Source: Luzula sylvatica
Taxonomy: Eukaryota; Streptophyta; Magnoliopsida; Poales; Juncaceae
Direction: 5' to 3'
Assembly (NCBI GenBank): GCA_946800325.1
Contig: OX326959.1
Location: forward strand, 47,429,566 to 47,493,565
DNA length: 64,000 nt
Part shown: one piece after another, positions 34,850-53,190 of the stretch
Position numbering within the stretch: the stretch's first letter is position 1
Layout of the letters: each line of letters opens with the position of its first letter
Made by a program: the position numbers and the translations under genes
The notes under the pieces: model-generated
The model's input: the letters and a program-made list of their open reading frames with translations, nothing else
Database searches by the model: none
What the model was told of the DNA's origin: nothing

Positions 34850-36430
34850 GGATATTTTTATGTTTATTCCTTCTCCAATTTTTCGAAATTATGAATAAGA
34901 CCTTATATTAGGATTTAATAAGAACATATTATATAGAAGTCGGAGAGACTCGATATAATTAGAGATGAAATTGAATTTTTAAAATTTCAATAATAGAATT
35001 TTTTTTGTTCGACACATAGAATTAGGAAGAGAATTAGAAGATGGAGAATTTCATTATTTCATTTTCTTGTAAATGTCAATTTCAATGAAAGTTGGAATGA
35101 CAAAGTGGAGCACCTTCATTTAATTATTAAATCAATATAATTAATATAATAATTATTAATCAATAAAATCAATATTATATTATATTAATATAAGGATAAA
35201 ATAAAAAATTATAATAAATATATATATTATCATATTAGTGTAAGGATAAAATATAACATTATAGAAATATAATAAGTACATTTAATATTTTTGTAGTAAT
35301 TTATTATAATAATAAAATAATTATTATATCTATATAATTTATATAATATTATAATAGTTATATATATTGTTCTTAAAATTATATATGTTATAATATTATG
35401 CTATTATTATATTAATTATGTTATAATAATAAAATAATTATTTTAATTATAATACATATTAAAAGATAAAATATAATATTATGTTGCTAATATTAAAGTA
35501 ATGAAATAAAATAAATTATTATATAATTTATATAAAATTATATATGTTGCTAATATTAAGTAAAGAAATTAAAATTATAAAATATATTAATAGATAAAAT
35601 ATAATATTAAAATAATATAAAAGTACCTTTAATTTTTTATATTATATTATTATAATATATTGTATACATATAATATAATATTATTATTATTTTATTTTGC
35701 AATAATGTATATCATAATAATATTATTTTTTATCAAACTAATATGATTATAATAATATTACAACACAATTATTATTTTTATCAGTTTTAATGAAATATTA
35801 TTTTTACATTTTCAACAACAAAATTTCAGAATATTATGAACAACAAACAAAAAATTATATTTTTCAAAATTTTATAATTTGAACATCCAAACAAACTGTA
35901 AAATTATTAATTCTAGAATTTTGTACTCCTACACCTTATAATCCGATCTCACTGTACTAATTTCACTTACCAAACGGCTCCAAAAAATTTCAACAAACAA
36001 TATGTATTCGGCCGAACAAGGATGAAAAAAAAATGATGAAAGAATAATTTAACTCTGTTCTGCGAGAGAATGGAAGAATGTAAAAAAAATTATGGATAAT
36101 TTTTTCTTCCCTCTCTCTTTTCCTTTCAAACAAATAATATGAATTCAACATTCTATTTCACTTTTCCACGATTCAATTTTACTGTCGAATAAAATGAAAT
36201 GGTCGCTCTTTCAGTTTTTCACTCTTCAAATATTCTATGTGTTGTTGCCAAACACATTCCTTTCGAAATTCTATTAACAACAGTCACTCAACCACCAAAA
36301 TTAATACGTAAGAACAATAAAATTCCCGCCCCCCTAAAAAAAAAATAAATAAATAAAATAATTATCGTAGGTATGCCATCTTTTAAGTTGAAAGTCGACA
36401 GACAAATATTCATTTATTATAATTCAGTTC
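34850..36430. other. Extremely AT-rich intergenic DNA
   Basis: Long runs of TATAATAT/ATTATT words from 35,100 to 35,800, including repeated phrases such as AAATATAATATTA and TAAAATAATTATTAT, with no gene signal. It may act as a matrix-attachment-like AT block, but nothing in the sequence proves this. Confidence 0.4.
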
Positions 36431-36439
36431 CTTTATATC

Positions 36440-36962
36440 CTATGTTGCACGGATACGGATACGGGTAGCGTATCCGATACGATACGGATACGGCGATACG
36501 GCAATTTTCAAAAAATCACGGATACGGGGATACGGCAATTTAATATATTTATATTATATATAATTAATAAATAAGTAATAAATTAAATTATAAATTAAAT
36601 ATCATGACAATAAATAATATCAAACAAACAATACAAGTATCATAAAACTATCATAAACTTGTTCTAGAAATATTTTAGAACTAATCTAGAAGTATCCTAT
36701 ATAATTTATTTAAAAATATTATGGGCCAAAATATATAATGGGCCGAAGTATCATAAATAGAGTATCCCAACCGTATCCTGGACGTATCCTCAGCCGTATC
36801 CTGCCGTATCCCCGCCGTATCCGAAAAAAATAAATATTAAAATATTCGGATACGCCACGTGATGTATCCGATACGTATCCAAGCCGTATCGCACCCGTAT
36901 CCGTATCGGATACGCGTATCCTCAGGATACTTCTACATTTTTGAAGTATCCGCGTAACATAG
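36440..36962. mobile_element. Non-autonomous hAT-like element (GATACG family), copy 2, intact
   Basis: The ends are CTATGTTGCACGGATACGG and its partner GTATCCGCGTAACATAG. A perfect 8-bp target duplication TTTATATC lies at 36,432-36,439 and 36,963-36,970. The arms carry more than ten GATACG/CGTATC words, and a CCACGTGATGTATCC word lies in the right arm. This is the reference copy for the family in this window. Confidence 0.85.
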
Positions 36963-37049
36963 TTTATATCATAAATTACTTCAATGGGAAACCAACCAAG
37001 TATAAAAGTAAACATTACGATAAATAAATAAAATGAGGGCATATACTGT

Positions 37050-37272
37050 GCCACCAGATTTCAACACATCCTCAATTCCCTAATTAACCCACTTAATTAA
37101 CTTATGAATTAATACATGTCAATTGATTAACGTAATAATTAATATTTATCTGGATTAATAAATGATAATTAATATTTAAAAATTATTAATTCAATATTTT
37201 TTTGTTAATTGAGATGTTAATTAAGTAAATTAATTAAGGAATTGAGGATGTTGTATTGAAACATGGTGACAA
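37050..37272. mobile_element. Short MITE with TIRs around ACATCCTCAATTCC
   Basis: The left arm CACCAGATTTCAACACATCC, then CTCAATTCCCTAATTAA, is mirrored by TTAATTAAGGAATTGAGGATG and TTGAAACATGGTG on the right, giving about 220 bp that can fold into one long hairpin. It is non-coding and the TSD is unclear. Confidence 0.65.
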
Positions 37273-40200
37273 AGTAGAATTTTCCAAATAAAAATCAGAC
37301 AAATTCCCCAATCATGCTTCTATTCAAGTGCTGACTGTTGCTGCTCTTTTTGACTAGATATATTTGCATAGAGAACCCTAGTTTTGATAGTTATTCGCTT
37401 ACATTTATTATTTCTTAATTATCTTATAATTGTATCCTACTTCCTTCTATATGGCTAGTTATTAGGGTTGCATGTAAAGTGACTTTGGTCGGCTGAGTTA
37501 ACAGTTTTTTGCAAAAATTTAGTATCATTTCCGTTTGTTTGCAACCATAGTTTTGTGTAGTTGCGTGAAATTACTAGTTTCACGAAACTAACAATGACAT
37601 ATTAGAAAGCTAGAAGGAAATCATATAAAATTTCTAAATAAAAAATGTTTGATGAAAACACAAAAAACTACAAATGTATATACATACGTCAATTATTAAA
37701 AATACAAAAAATAAATAGTTAAATAATATATCAGGAGTATTATTTATTAAAATAATATACTAGAACTCAGTATTTTATTATTTTACTCATGATAATTTTG
37801 AAGAAAAATAAAATGTAATCTTTTATTTTATATAGTACTTAAGTGCAAAAAATAATGTGAAAATAATACAAAAAGTATATTAAAACATAAAATAAATGAA
37901 TAGAAATTGAAGTATTCTATAACATAATGTTATGTTACCCCAACTTAGCACAAAAAAAAAAAACAAATAGCCCACAAATTAGTCCATAATAATATATTGT
38001 CATGAAGAATTTGTATGCCAAAAAATATTTTTAATAATAATGCATGCACGTGGTATGTTTTGAACTGAAAATAAAAAATAAAAATTATTGTTAAAAAATA
38101 GGAACATCTTCAAAATATATAATATAATGAAATATTAAAATAACAATTTGATGTTTATTTTTCAAGATAAAATATATAATAAATGGAATATCACAATTAT
38201 ATAATATAAATATAAATAACCTATAGTATCTTTTTATAACTAAGTGTATGTTAACGAATATATCTGGATGTCTTTTTTATAAAATATTAAAATTATATAA
38301 ATATAACATATGATACTTTCTTTTTATACAATTCAACAAACCATAAATAATAAAATTAAGATTCAAATAATACAATTCAAGTTTCTTACAAAAGAATTAT
38401 ATAATACAGTTTCCATCAAAAGAAATTATTTAAATTCACAATGAAAACAAATTATGCGTAATATAAAATTGAAATATGTGAAAAGCATGGAGATATAAAA
38501 TAGACAAACCAAATCTAAATTAAAAAAATTTTTGGGGGCTATGTGGTCCTGTGGACCGGTAACTTTTGTTTTTCATTTTGTCAACAAACGTAATAAAATA
38601 TTTTAGTTTACATCTCAATAGGCCGAGTAATCGAACCCCTTAATGTAATAATTTCCTTTTCTTAATATATATTGCATCTAAGGTAGTTAATTTCCTTAAT
38701 TCAATTTTTTTCCCCATTCATCAAAATCATGGAATTTCAACAAAACTTGAGCAAGAACTTTTGGTCCCAACATGAAAGATTCATTTGTTTTTTGTACAAT
38801 AAAAATAAATAAATATTCTTATTTATTGTATATGATACATTCACAAATTTAAAATTTTAATATCCGAACAAAAATTCATATTCGATCAAGCAAACTATAT
38901 CGCAATTTTAGCAAAAACGTAAAGACAAATAAAAAACTATAATATGTACATTAACTAAATCAAGAGACTACTATATTTATTATCAAAACATGATAGACTT
39001 AATTTAAACACAAATATCAGGAACTAACACGTTACTTGTAATTTTCGTATTGACGGTCCAACTATAATGATTTCGTTTCAGGATATGTTTAGTTGAGAAC
39101 AAGAGAAATAATCAAAAATAACAATAACATGAAAATGAAAAATATACTGAGAGGCTAACAACAAAAAATATATAAGCAACACAATTACCGAAATTTAAAT
39201 AAAAAACTTTGTAGACAGAATAGTAAATATAAAATTTTATAAATAATAAATTATACTGAATCACAAATTGTATCCAATCAATACTCGTTGATTTTTTTTT
39301 TTTTAAATTGCTCCCTCGACCACCCCCACGTACATTCGTCCCCATATATGGATCTTCAGAAATAACCACATAATTTATGTTCATATAATTTGGTACAACA
39401 TGGATGCGAAATTAGTCGGCATGGATTTCCAAAAAGGAATGTGCATGGGAGCTTTGCCGTCCTTGGGTCATAAAAAATTGAAAAAAAAAGTTAATTTGCG
39501 AAGGCCCCTCCTTGCTACCTAAATGGTAAACAAGCCTACATATTATAATTTAACAAAATTGCAAACTCTCTAAATCCCATGAAATTTACGAGTGGTCTCC
39601 ATTGTTACTCATATTGATTCTTGGGCCATATATTAATACTAAAATATTCATTGTAATAAAACTTGTGTAATATAGGGGCTATCTTGTAGAACAAAATAAT
39701 GTGGTTTATCATGATCATATCATTAATACATTGTAGTGGGGAAACTTGAAATAATAACGGGTGTATTTCGGGGGAGACCCAAATGCTCAAATTCAGGGTT
39801 TCATTCAAAGCTAATCACATGCTCAATTAAGGGACATAACAGAATAAACATTGACGTTTAATTTGATTTCTAGTTGATTAGATTTACTCAATACAAATTT
39901 TACAAATTGAAACTTTATTTATTCTTTCTCTAAGACGACCAATTTTCTCCGCCAAGGAAGAACACTGTTGGAGCCGGTAGCTCATTTTTTTTTAAAGAGA
40001 GAATTTTTAAATACAATGTATTTTTGTTAAGTGTCACCGAATCAGAGGCTCTGGTTGAGTGTTCGTTGCAAAAAATTATATTTTATGAAAAATTATATGT
40101 TCTCGTTAGCATTAATGAATGAAGAACAAACGAACTTTCTCTATTTATTTAAGATTTTTTTTTTTGTTAAAATGCAATATAATTTGGAAATATGTATCCA

Positions 40201-40380
40201 CGTAACTTTATATTTAATCATTGATGGCTTGGCATCAAAGTCAAAATTACTAATTGAAATGACATATTGTAGTCAAATCATAAATTGCGGTGTCAAATCA
40301 ATCACAAATTAATTGATCAAAATTAACCGTGATCAATCACAAATTAATTGAAATGACATATTTATGATTTGACATATTGT
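37273..40380. other. Gene-free AT-rich region
   Basis: No coding sequence recognised. A phrase of about 45 bp (GACATATTGTAGTCAAATCA and neighbours) is repeated at 40,261 and 40,372, immediately before the TAGCGG element. Confidence 0.4.
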
Positions 40381-40388
40381 AGTCAAAT

Positions 40389-41488
<1,100 letters not shown>

Positions 41489-41534
41489 CTTAAAAAATTT
41501 CTTTTATTTTTGAAATTGCAATTTATAGATTTTT

Positions 41535-44125
41535 TAATATATATATACTAGCGTATCAATATTAATTGCTCAATATTGTGTATCTTACTTAAATATCATA
41601 TATATTTTTGAACAGGGCCGGTCCTGTGTATTAGGAGGCCCCGAACGACAAAAAATAATATTAATATAGTTACTGATAAATTATAAAAACAACCAAAAAT
41701 TTATGATTATTGTTAGACATAAATTATAATTATTATTAGTAACGCTATCAAAATTATTAGTTATATGCTATGGAAATATGTTATTGTTTTATTAAATACT
41801 TGTTCATGCTTTTTATTTAGAAATGCTCTTGAAATATAGCATAATTAATTTCTATCAAGAAAAATAACTTGTACTATTTAATTGAATAAGATACATTGTA
41901 AATAAAAAATTGTAAAATGAATTATAGGTTTTATTTTTTTGCAAAATAATAAAGTTCTTCTAATTTAACAAATATTTAGTAATCAAATCTAATATGAAAG
42001 CCATGTCTAATTACTTGTTTTCTTATTAATTTCCTGACATTTCCTTTTTATTTTCTTTGATTTCTTATTATTTTTGGTTTTTTTTTGTAAGAAGTTAATA
42101 GCTTATCTAAATTCAAGGCCTTAACTTTTATGACGGCCCAAAACAGCAGCTTCACCCGCCTTCTTGTAGGGACGTCTCTGTTTTTGAACAAATTTTGTAA
42201 TATTGCTACACATAACACCGTAAAATAAAGTTTTCACATGACGTCATATGCTTCGTGTCCGGAGTCCTGATAACAAAAAACCATTCGGACAACGGTGAAA
42301 TGTCATGTAATGTAACTCTGCTATATTATATTTTTTTTTTTTTTTGAAGAAATATATAACAAAATATCGCTGTTATATTATAACTAAAAACTCTAAAATA
42401 ATCAACAACAAAAAAATACAGGAAAGATTCTAAAACTATTATGCGCATCACCTAATCTATTATTTTGGAGGAACTGATTTATGATTTTATATGTGAGATT
42501 TTTCAAAATTCAATTCATTTGAGATTGTTTTTCAAAATTGTTTTTGGACAGTCGAAAACATAAGACCGGACCTCTCTTAACCATCATTTAAACACATGCC
42601 ATAATAAAATTTCTGATTTTTGTTGTTGTTGCTAATTACCAATGAAATCATGATTCGTTAAACATACGAACAAGTCCTGACAGTGAATTTAGTTGGACCT
42701 AATGTGAAATTGAGATGTTAGATAGCTAATCAACTTTGGTCATGTTCATTTTCAAAATTTGGTTTCATTTTATTTTTAAGCAATGAGATATATAAAGATA
42801 ATTTTCAAAAATCCAATTACGGTATAGTCCAAAATTCATATTCATATCTAAAATAAATCCTGTTACTTCTCTGATAATTCTCAAAAATCTAATTTTATCT
42901 TTTCTTCATTGTGTGGCCTTTTCTGTGATAATTAATGCATCAATCAATCATTGTTAAACCAACTTAACTAATTGCCCATTTATATCGCAATTATGAATTA
43001 AGAAGCCTTTACAAAATCATGTTTCTGATGAAGATTATTAATTTGTTTCACATACAAAAAATACTATGAAGATTATTCGTATGAAGCTATTGTAAACATT
43101 AAATTAAGAAGTTTTTTATCGTGCTCTCGTATTTATAGTCACGATGACATTCAAAATGTTCCCCAATGAATTTTGTAATTTTAATTTGATTATTTTAATT
43201 GAAAATTAATTCATTGGATCATCGATTAGTTTAATGAAAAATTAATTAATTAAATGCTTAATTAACTGAATACGAATTGGATAAGTGAATTGATAAACAT
43301 AACAAAATGATGTCATGATTATTCATGCGTGAATTTGGAAGGAGCAGTATAATTTTCATAAAATTAATAATCAAAATGGGCCCTTTCGAATCCACCACAG
43401 ACAGACATGAGTCAGTTAAGGTCGGCGCACTGTTCAAAGTGGATTTGATTGAGACAATAGCTTTTTAAATTAAAGATATTCAATAATTAATTAAAAGTAT
43501 ACGGTTTGTTTGATCATATCATAAGCAGTTGAAATTTTAAAAATACATTTAACACTCAATTTGATTACAAATTTACAATTACTAATTACATCACCTGAAT
43601 TTTCGTTGATAATATTTTGATAAACCAATTTTGTTAGTATTGCAAATACATGAATTTAGTATCTCTAATACATGGATCTATCATAACAAGAATTGAATTT
43701 GAAAGACATGATGAATTTGTAAATAGAAATACACCAATATCCATATATATATATATATATATATATATTTATTTTTATTTTTTTTTTTTGGAAAACTATA
43801 CTCCTCTCCCCAATTTCAACATCATTTTCATGATGGAGTAAGCATGACATCATGAAAATGGTGCTTATTCCTTCATGTCCCCAATTTGCACTCCAATTAA
43901 TTTTTAATTCAAATTTATGATAATTTTAATTGATGGCATCATTCATTAGTTTAATTAGAACATAATTAATTATGAATTAATTTAAGAAGATTTTAATTGA
44001 AGAAGAGTTGGAGTGTAAATTGGAGCTCCATTTCACCCCACTTGCATTGGAACTTGCATCAACAAGTTTTTGTTGAAATACGGGAGAAGAGTAGAAGGAT
44101 CCCAAACCCCAAAACAATCAGTGTT
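41535..44125 (+). repeat. Segmental duplication, long copy (paralogue of 5,955-6,690)
   Basis: Blocks at 41,545-41,612, 42,181-42,240, 42,400-42,520, 42,650-42,720, 43,580-43,750 and about 44,100-44,125 are colinear with the short copy. The extra DNA includes the hAT-like element at 41,613-42,180. Both copies are non-coding. Confidence 0.78.
41613..42180. mobile_element. hAT-like non-autonomous element with empty-site proof
   Basis: 568 bp beginning CAGGGCCGGTCCTG and ending GGGACGTCTCTG (imperfect inverted termini), flanked by perfect 8-bp repeats TTTTTGAA at 41,605-41,612 and 42,181-42,188. The paralogous segment at 6,111-6,125 has a single TTTTTGAA and no insert, showing the pre-insertion state. 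CA...TG ends plus an 8-bp TSD indicate hAT. It has no transposase. Confidence 0.85.
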
Positions 44126-44129
44126 CTTG

Positions 44130-45250
44130 TACTTGTAAAAAGGCTTCACATGGTCTAGGTTCTCGTTTGGAAACGAATATTGATATACTATTATAATATT
44201 ATAATTATAATCCATGTATAATAGTGGTCCACAATATTATTTTGCTTATTTTAATTGTTGAATAAAGTACAATGATGAAGTAAAATAAAATATATGACTC
44301 ATTGGCACCAATGGATGGAGGACCACCGAGCCTTCTCCATTTACTCGTTTAATTTACTCAAAAAAAAAAAAAAAAAATATAGGAGAGGTTTGATAAATAA
44401 GAAAATTAAGGGGTTTCTCACATATGTTGATTTAGATCCTTGTTTCATTTATTAGTTGTAACTTAAAATTTGAAGTTTAAGGATTTGTTTGGGGGTAATT
44501 ATTGTTTCAATTATAAAAGTTAAATTAAATTAAATTAAATTAAAACTTGTTTGAGGAATTTGCTCGGTTTTCATTTTTAATTTGAACTTTTTTTTGTGTG
44601 TTCCACTGTTTTCTCAAGTGCAGATTTATGAAGAAACAAAAAAGACTTCACTCCCACACAAAGAATGTGTCCATTGACAAATCAAAACAATATCTTCAAA
44701 ATAATATGTTCATACTGAAAAAAATAATATATTTGCAATTTATACATATTTTATACATACCAACACTATAAAAATATAAAACACACAAAGAGTTATTTTA
44801 GTGAGATTAGTATATTATTCATTATTAACATGAAAAATGATTTATGATTTAGAAAAGAGAATTTTTTTGAAACAAAACAAAAGATTTTTTGTTTATGTAA
44901 AAGAAAAAATAATGTCAAACTGTGTGTGATTTAATTGAAAATTATTATTATTATATTTTAATTAATCATGGATAAACAAAGTACCTTGGTGTTGAACACC
45001 AAGGTAATCAACAAATCGGGGCTTCAATGCCTTCTTGCTTTTCTGGGCTTCAATGCCCATTTATATGCCACTTGTAATCAACAAATCGGGGTATTTGGGC
45101 TTCAATGCCCATTTATGAAATATGAAAATTCAATAATTGAATTTCACATATAAAGTCCAAAGGCCTCGAGAGACCCTTGTAATTTGTATACTAATTATTT
45201 AGTATGAAATTTCTAATATTAAAAGGATAGAATGTTAAAAATAAAAATAA
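44130..45250. other. Gene-free region with a small local repeat
   Basis: GGGCTTCAATGCC phrases occur three times, and AATCAACAAATCGGGG twice, between 45,006 and 45,110. This looks like a short tandem rearrangement rather than a gene. An A17 tract lies at about 44,360. Confidence 0.4.
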
Positions 45251-45254
45251 ACAG

Positions 45255-45382
45255 GAATAATCGGAGAAGATTTCGTATGTTTTTCGTCTATTGATGTCAA
45301 TAAGACTTGAAATCATAACTTCTAATAATATATGGTTTTTTGTATTTCACATTCAATCAACTGAATTATGAATCTATTGACA
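45255..45382 (-). mobile_element. Decayed tRNA-derived SINE-like repeat (copy 3 of 3)
   Basis: Same word order as 24,000-24,130: GGAGAAGA, TATTGATGTCAATA, a B-box-like GATTTCAAGTC, and an A-box-like AATTCAGTTGATTGAATGTG on the minus strand. Confidence 0.4.
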
Positions 45383-45617
45383 AAATAAAAATAAAAATTA
45401 TACTCGGCTTATGAGTATGTGTCATTACTCGCTCGTTCCCCATTGATTAATGATGTCCTTTATTACAAATATATGTTGGTTATATTTCTAAAAATAATTA
45501 ATTAAAATAAATTCATAAAAATAATAAACAAATAAATAAATAAAAGCAAATATTGATGTACCCGCGTGATCGCGTCACTGTTTCTCTAAAGACATATGAC
45601 ATTCTCAAGTGCATGAT

Positions 45618-45863
45618 ATTTTCGTTCTACCGTCTCCAAAATCTCACACATCCACCTCCAATTGTCTTGATTTTGATTTGTCTCCAAAATTCTATTAACT
45701 CGAAAGAGAGTCACTTACGCAGATTTTTAACCCAAGTAGTATTTTTATGTATTTTTGAATTTGAAAATTTTGTAAAAAAAAGAGAGTAAAGTTGAAAATT
45801 TTCAATCAAAATCATTAAATAAGAGGTGGATGTGTGAGATTTTGGAGACGGTAGAACGAAAAT
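45618..45863. repeat. Inverted repeat with perfect 41-bp arms upstream of the carboxypeptidase gene
   Basis: The 41 bases at 45,618-45,658 (starting ATTTTCGTTCTACCGTCTCC) are present as an exact reverse complement at 45,823-45,863. The spacer is 164 bp. Immediately after come three copies of a 29-bp unit (TTTGTTTATGCTACTTGGAG core, 45,869-45,945). The word ACAAATTAGACTTG near 45,950 is inverted again at about 46,198. The whole 45.6-46.2 kb block is therefore a compound foldback, about 90 bp before the TATA box. Confidence 0.8.
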
Positions 45864-46226
45864 CAAAATTTGTTTATGCTACTTGGAGACATAAAAATTT
45901 GTTTATGCTACTTGGAGACATAAAAATTTGTTTATGCTACTTGAGTACAAATTAGACTTGTCTTTATTCGAGATTTTGGAGACGGTTAAAAATCATTAAA
46001 AAAAATGTTTAAATTTGTATAAAAAAAAGAGAGTAAATTTGAAAATTTTCAAAAAAAATCATTAGCAGATTTTTAACCCAAGTGTTTTTGAATTTTCAAA
46101 GCTCGAATAAAGAGTATAATTTTTTTTTTCAAATTTAAACATTAAATATTTTTTTTGTCCACATTTTTTGTTTATGCTAATGATATCTGTAAAAAACAAG
46201 TCTAATTTGTACTCAAGTTCCTGCCA

Positions 46227-46233
46227 TATAAAA
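46227..46233 (+). promoter_or_regulatory. TATA box of the carboxypeptidase gene
   Basis: TATAAAA (context CCATATAAAAGA) lies 87 bp upstream of the ATG at 46,314, a typical plant core-promoter distance. Confidence 0.6.
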
Positions 46234-46313
46234 GATTTCGTATCCTAGTCATCACATGTATTTTGTCACTACTCATAATCTTCTCTTATCTCATAACAAA
46301 GCGAAGAAAACCA

Positions 46314-50728
<4,415 letters not shown>

Positions 50729-51535
50729 TTGTGATTATGATTATGATTCTAAGTTGTTAATTAAGCCAAAATCTAAATAAATTATTTGACAAATTGTTTC
50801 AACTAATATAATAGTATCATATAAAAGTTCTATATTATGGATAATTTTCAGTATTATTCCTTGTAATTTTTAATTTACAAATATATTCTTCTTAAACTGA
50901 TAATTACGCATTTATCCTTCTCAAACTTAAGTACAATAAAACGTATCTTCAAAGTTAAAGATATATCATAAATATCTCAAGTTATATATCAGATATACCC
51001 CCAACTATTAATAATCATTAAATAAATACCGATAATTTGACTTTATATAATCTAATTGTTGCAATAATTATTTAATTAATTAACTAAAATATGCTTTCAA
51101 GCATAATATAGTATTTCTCGTTATGAATATATCCGTACTTATTTATTTCATCGTAATATAATGAGTGAGGAATAAGTTTGCGGCGATCCTGAAAAGAAAA
51201 AAGAACTTTTTAATCCGGTCGTACCGGTGGGGATGTCTGCGTAAGGTTAATGACTAATCATTAATTTTTATTTTACATGTAACACAATAGTTAATATGTG
51301 TGCTTGGGATATAAGTTTGTGAGAAATGTACCGCCTATTAAGTATTTTGTTTCCATTTCTTTTCTGTAGGAAGAGGTGGAATATAATAAATCGGTGGAAA
51401 CATCAGGATCATATGTCTGTAAATCATTGTATGTCCGGTCACTACACGGCCTGTATGATGGCAAAACAGTAAATTTTATACTGTTATATTGATAAAATAT
51501 ACCGAATCACTAACTATATACAATGTTCTAAAATG

Positions 51536-51571
<36 letters not shown>

Positions 51572-52090
51572 ACCCCCCCGACCTCTATTAATATCCGTCC
51601 CTCTACTTGAGTAAGGTCGTAGGTCGTCTCACTTATAAGACTTTATATTAGTGTGAAAAAGTAAGTTTTAGAAGGATAACTATGTAATTAGTGATTTAAG
51701 ACGGATATATTTGTAATTTTGATGTTTAACAAGAATATATTCAAAATTCTCCCTTTATATTATTGTGCTTTAATATATAAATGTAAAATAATAATGTTTA
51801 ATGTTTAATATAAATATATAAATATTAAACGCAAAAAATGTAAAGCAAATAGTAAATAATATATTATTGATATTTTGAAAAAAAAAATACATATAAAATG
51901 ATATTATTGATAAATTGTTAATTTTAGGTAATTAAATGACTATTGAGTCGGTATTGACAGCCCAATACAATACAAGCATGTATTTGGGCCACACATCTTC
52001 AGCTCCCCTCTCTCTCTCTCGTGCGCGCCCGCGCCCGCGCCCGCGTGATTGCTTAAGCACGCCATTTGTGGAGTATCTCTCAGATTAACA
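50729..52090. other. Intergenic region with a long poly-C run
   Basis: No gene seen between the carboxypeptidase stop and the pseudo-F-box. A C-run of about 34 lies at 51,537-51,570, followed by GACCCCCCCGACC. Sequence from about 51,225 onward is related to 55,590 onward, marking the tandem duplication of the F-box unit. A (CT)n and an alternating GCGC/CCCGCG tract (52,008-52,047) precede the pseudogene. Confidence 0.55.
51537..51570. repeat. Poly-C homopolymer (about 34 C)
   Basis: An unusually long C homopolymer in an AT-rich genome. The opposite strand is G-rich and could form a G-quadruplex. The exact length is likely to be unreliable in any read or assembly. Confidence 0.85.
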
Positions 52091-52111
52091 CGGTTTCCCA
52101 TAAATCATCAA

Positions 52112-53190
52112 ATGGATGGATGATAATCCATCCCTCAATGAATCTCCAAAGTGGCTTTCTTCCAATTGATCTGATCATTCAAATTCTTTCTTGATTGCCT
52201 TCAAATCTCTTCTTAAATTCAAATCGGTGTGCAGATCATGGTGCCATTTAATCTTTTCGAATCATTTCATTCAACTCCATTTCCGTTTCTCCCCATCCAA
52301 TTCCGGACTCGTAATCCATTCGAACACACTTCAAAGAACTTCTTTCAAATCGACCCATTTAACAATTTCTCGAATCTCTCTCTGTATTTCATGAACGATT
52401 GCATCAAGATTCGTGTTTAGGGTTTAATGCCTCTTCCGATGGAACGTTGTGCTGTTCGAGTATGAGAAACAAAGGTGTGTATTACACTATTACCTATGTA
52501 ATCCAATTACAAGACAATTCGGGGGTTTACCTAAATCAAGAGACAGACCATTTACACAAGCCCAGCCTTTCTACGAGGAGACGTCTTGCATTTAACCCAA
52601 TTTCATTCAAATTTATACTGTACTTTTAGCTGGATTTTACAGATCATTTGGCCAATTTCCTAGAAACCAATTCATTTCCAATAATTTCAACTCGGAAAGG
52701 AATTCTTGGAAAGGTTTCCGATTTCCACTGTTCGAAAAATCACTCACATGAATCAAGACCAAGTCGTGCACGCAACATGCTCGATGCATTGACTGACTCA
52801 AAGTTGCACCCATTTACGTTCCTTCAATTTTGAAAAGGAAATTTGGGACAATTTCCTTGCCTGGAGAAATCTAAAGCCCCAAACTGGAAATTGAGTCTGT
52901 TTGCTAGAATTTGAGGGACTTGTTTCGTTAATTCAAATTTCTCAGGTGGTTATGAGCACTTTTCTATTGAAATACTTTTAACTTGGAGAATTTTGACTTA
53001 TTGGATCGGGTTGCAAATTTGGTCAAAATTATCATTTTGTGTTGTGTTCTTAGCTGCACATAAAAACATTATTGTTTATAATAGGGAAAACTCGGTTTTG
53101 AGAGAGATTTTTAGCGGTTTGAGATCCATGTACCCGTTATGGTTTTCTGCTTTTCCTTTTTAAGGCTTCATTGTTTCTTGTAATTTATTA
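52112..53190 (+). pseudogene. F-box gene, decayed tandem duplicate
   Basis: Colinear with the intact F-box gene at 56,059-57,144 from 5' leader to 3' flank. Disabling changes: a 4-bp repeat at the start (ATGGATGGATGATAA), an in-frame TGA at 52,192-52,194 where the intact gene has CGA, a scar adding a stop near 52,418, and many small insertions and deletions, so only short frames remain. The F-box core (LLKFKSVCRSWCHLI) is still readable. Confidence 0.9.

Noticed and set aside
46256..46313. Earlier start for the carboxypeptidase
   Set aside because: The ATG at 46,256 is out of frame with the protein, and the in-frame upstream codon at 46,263 is TTG. The ATG at 46,314 gives a proper signal peptide.
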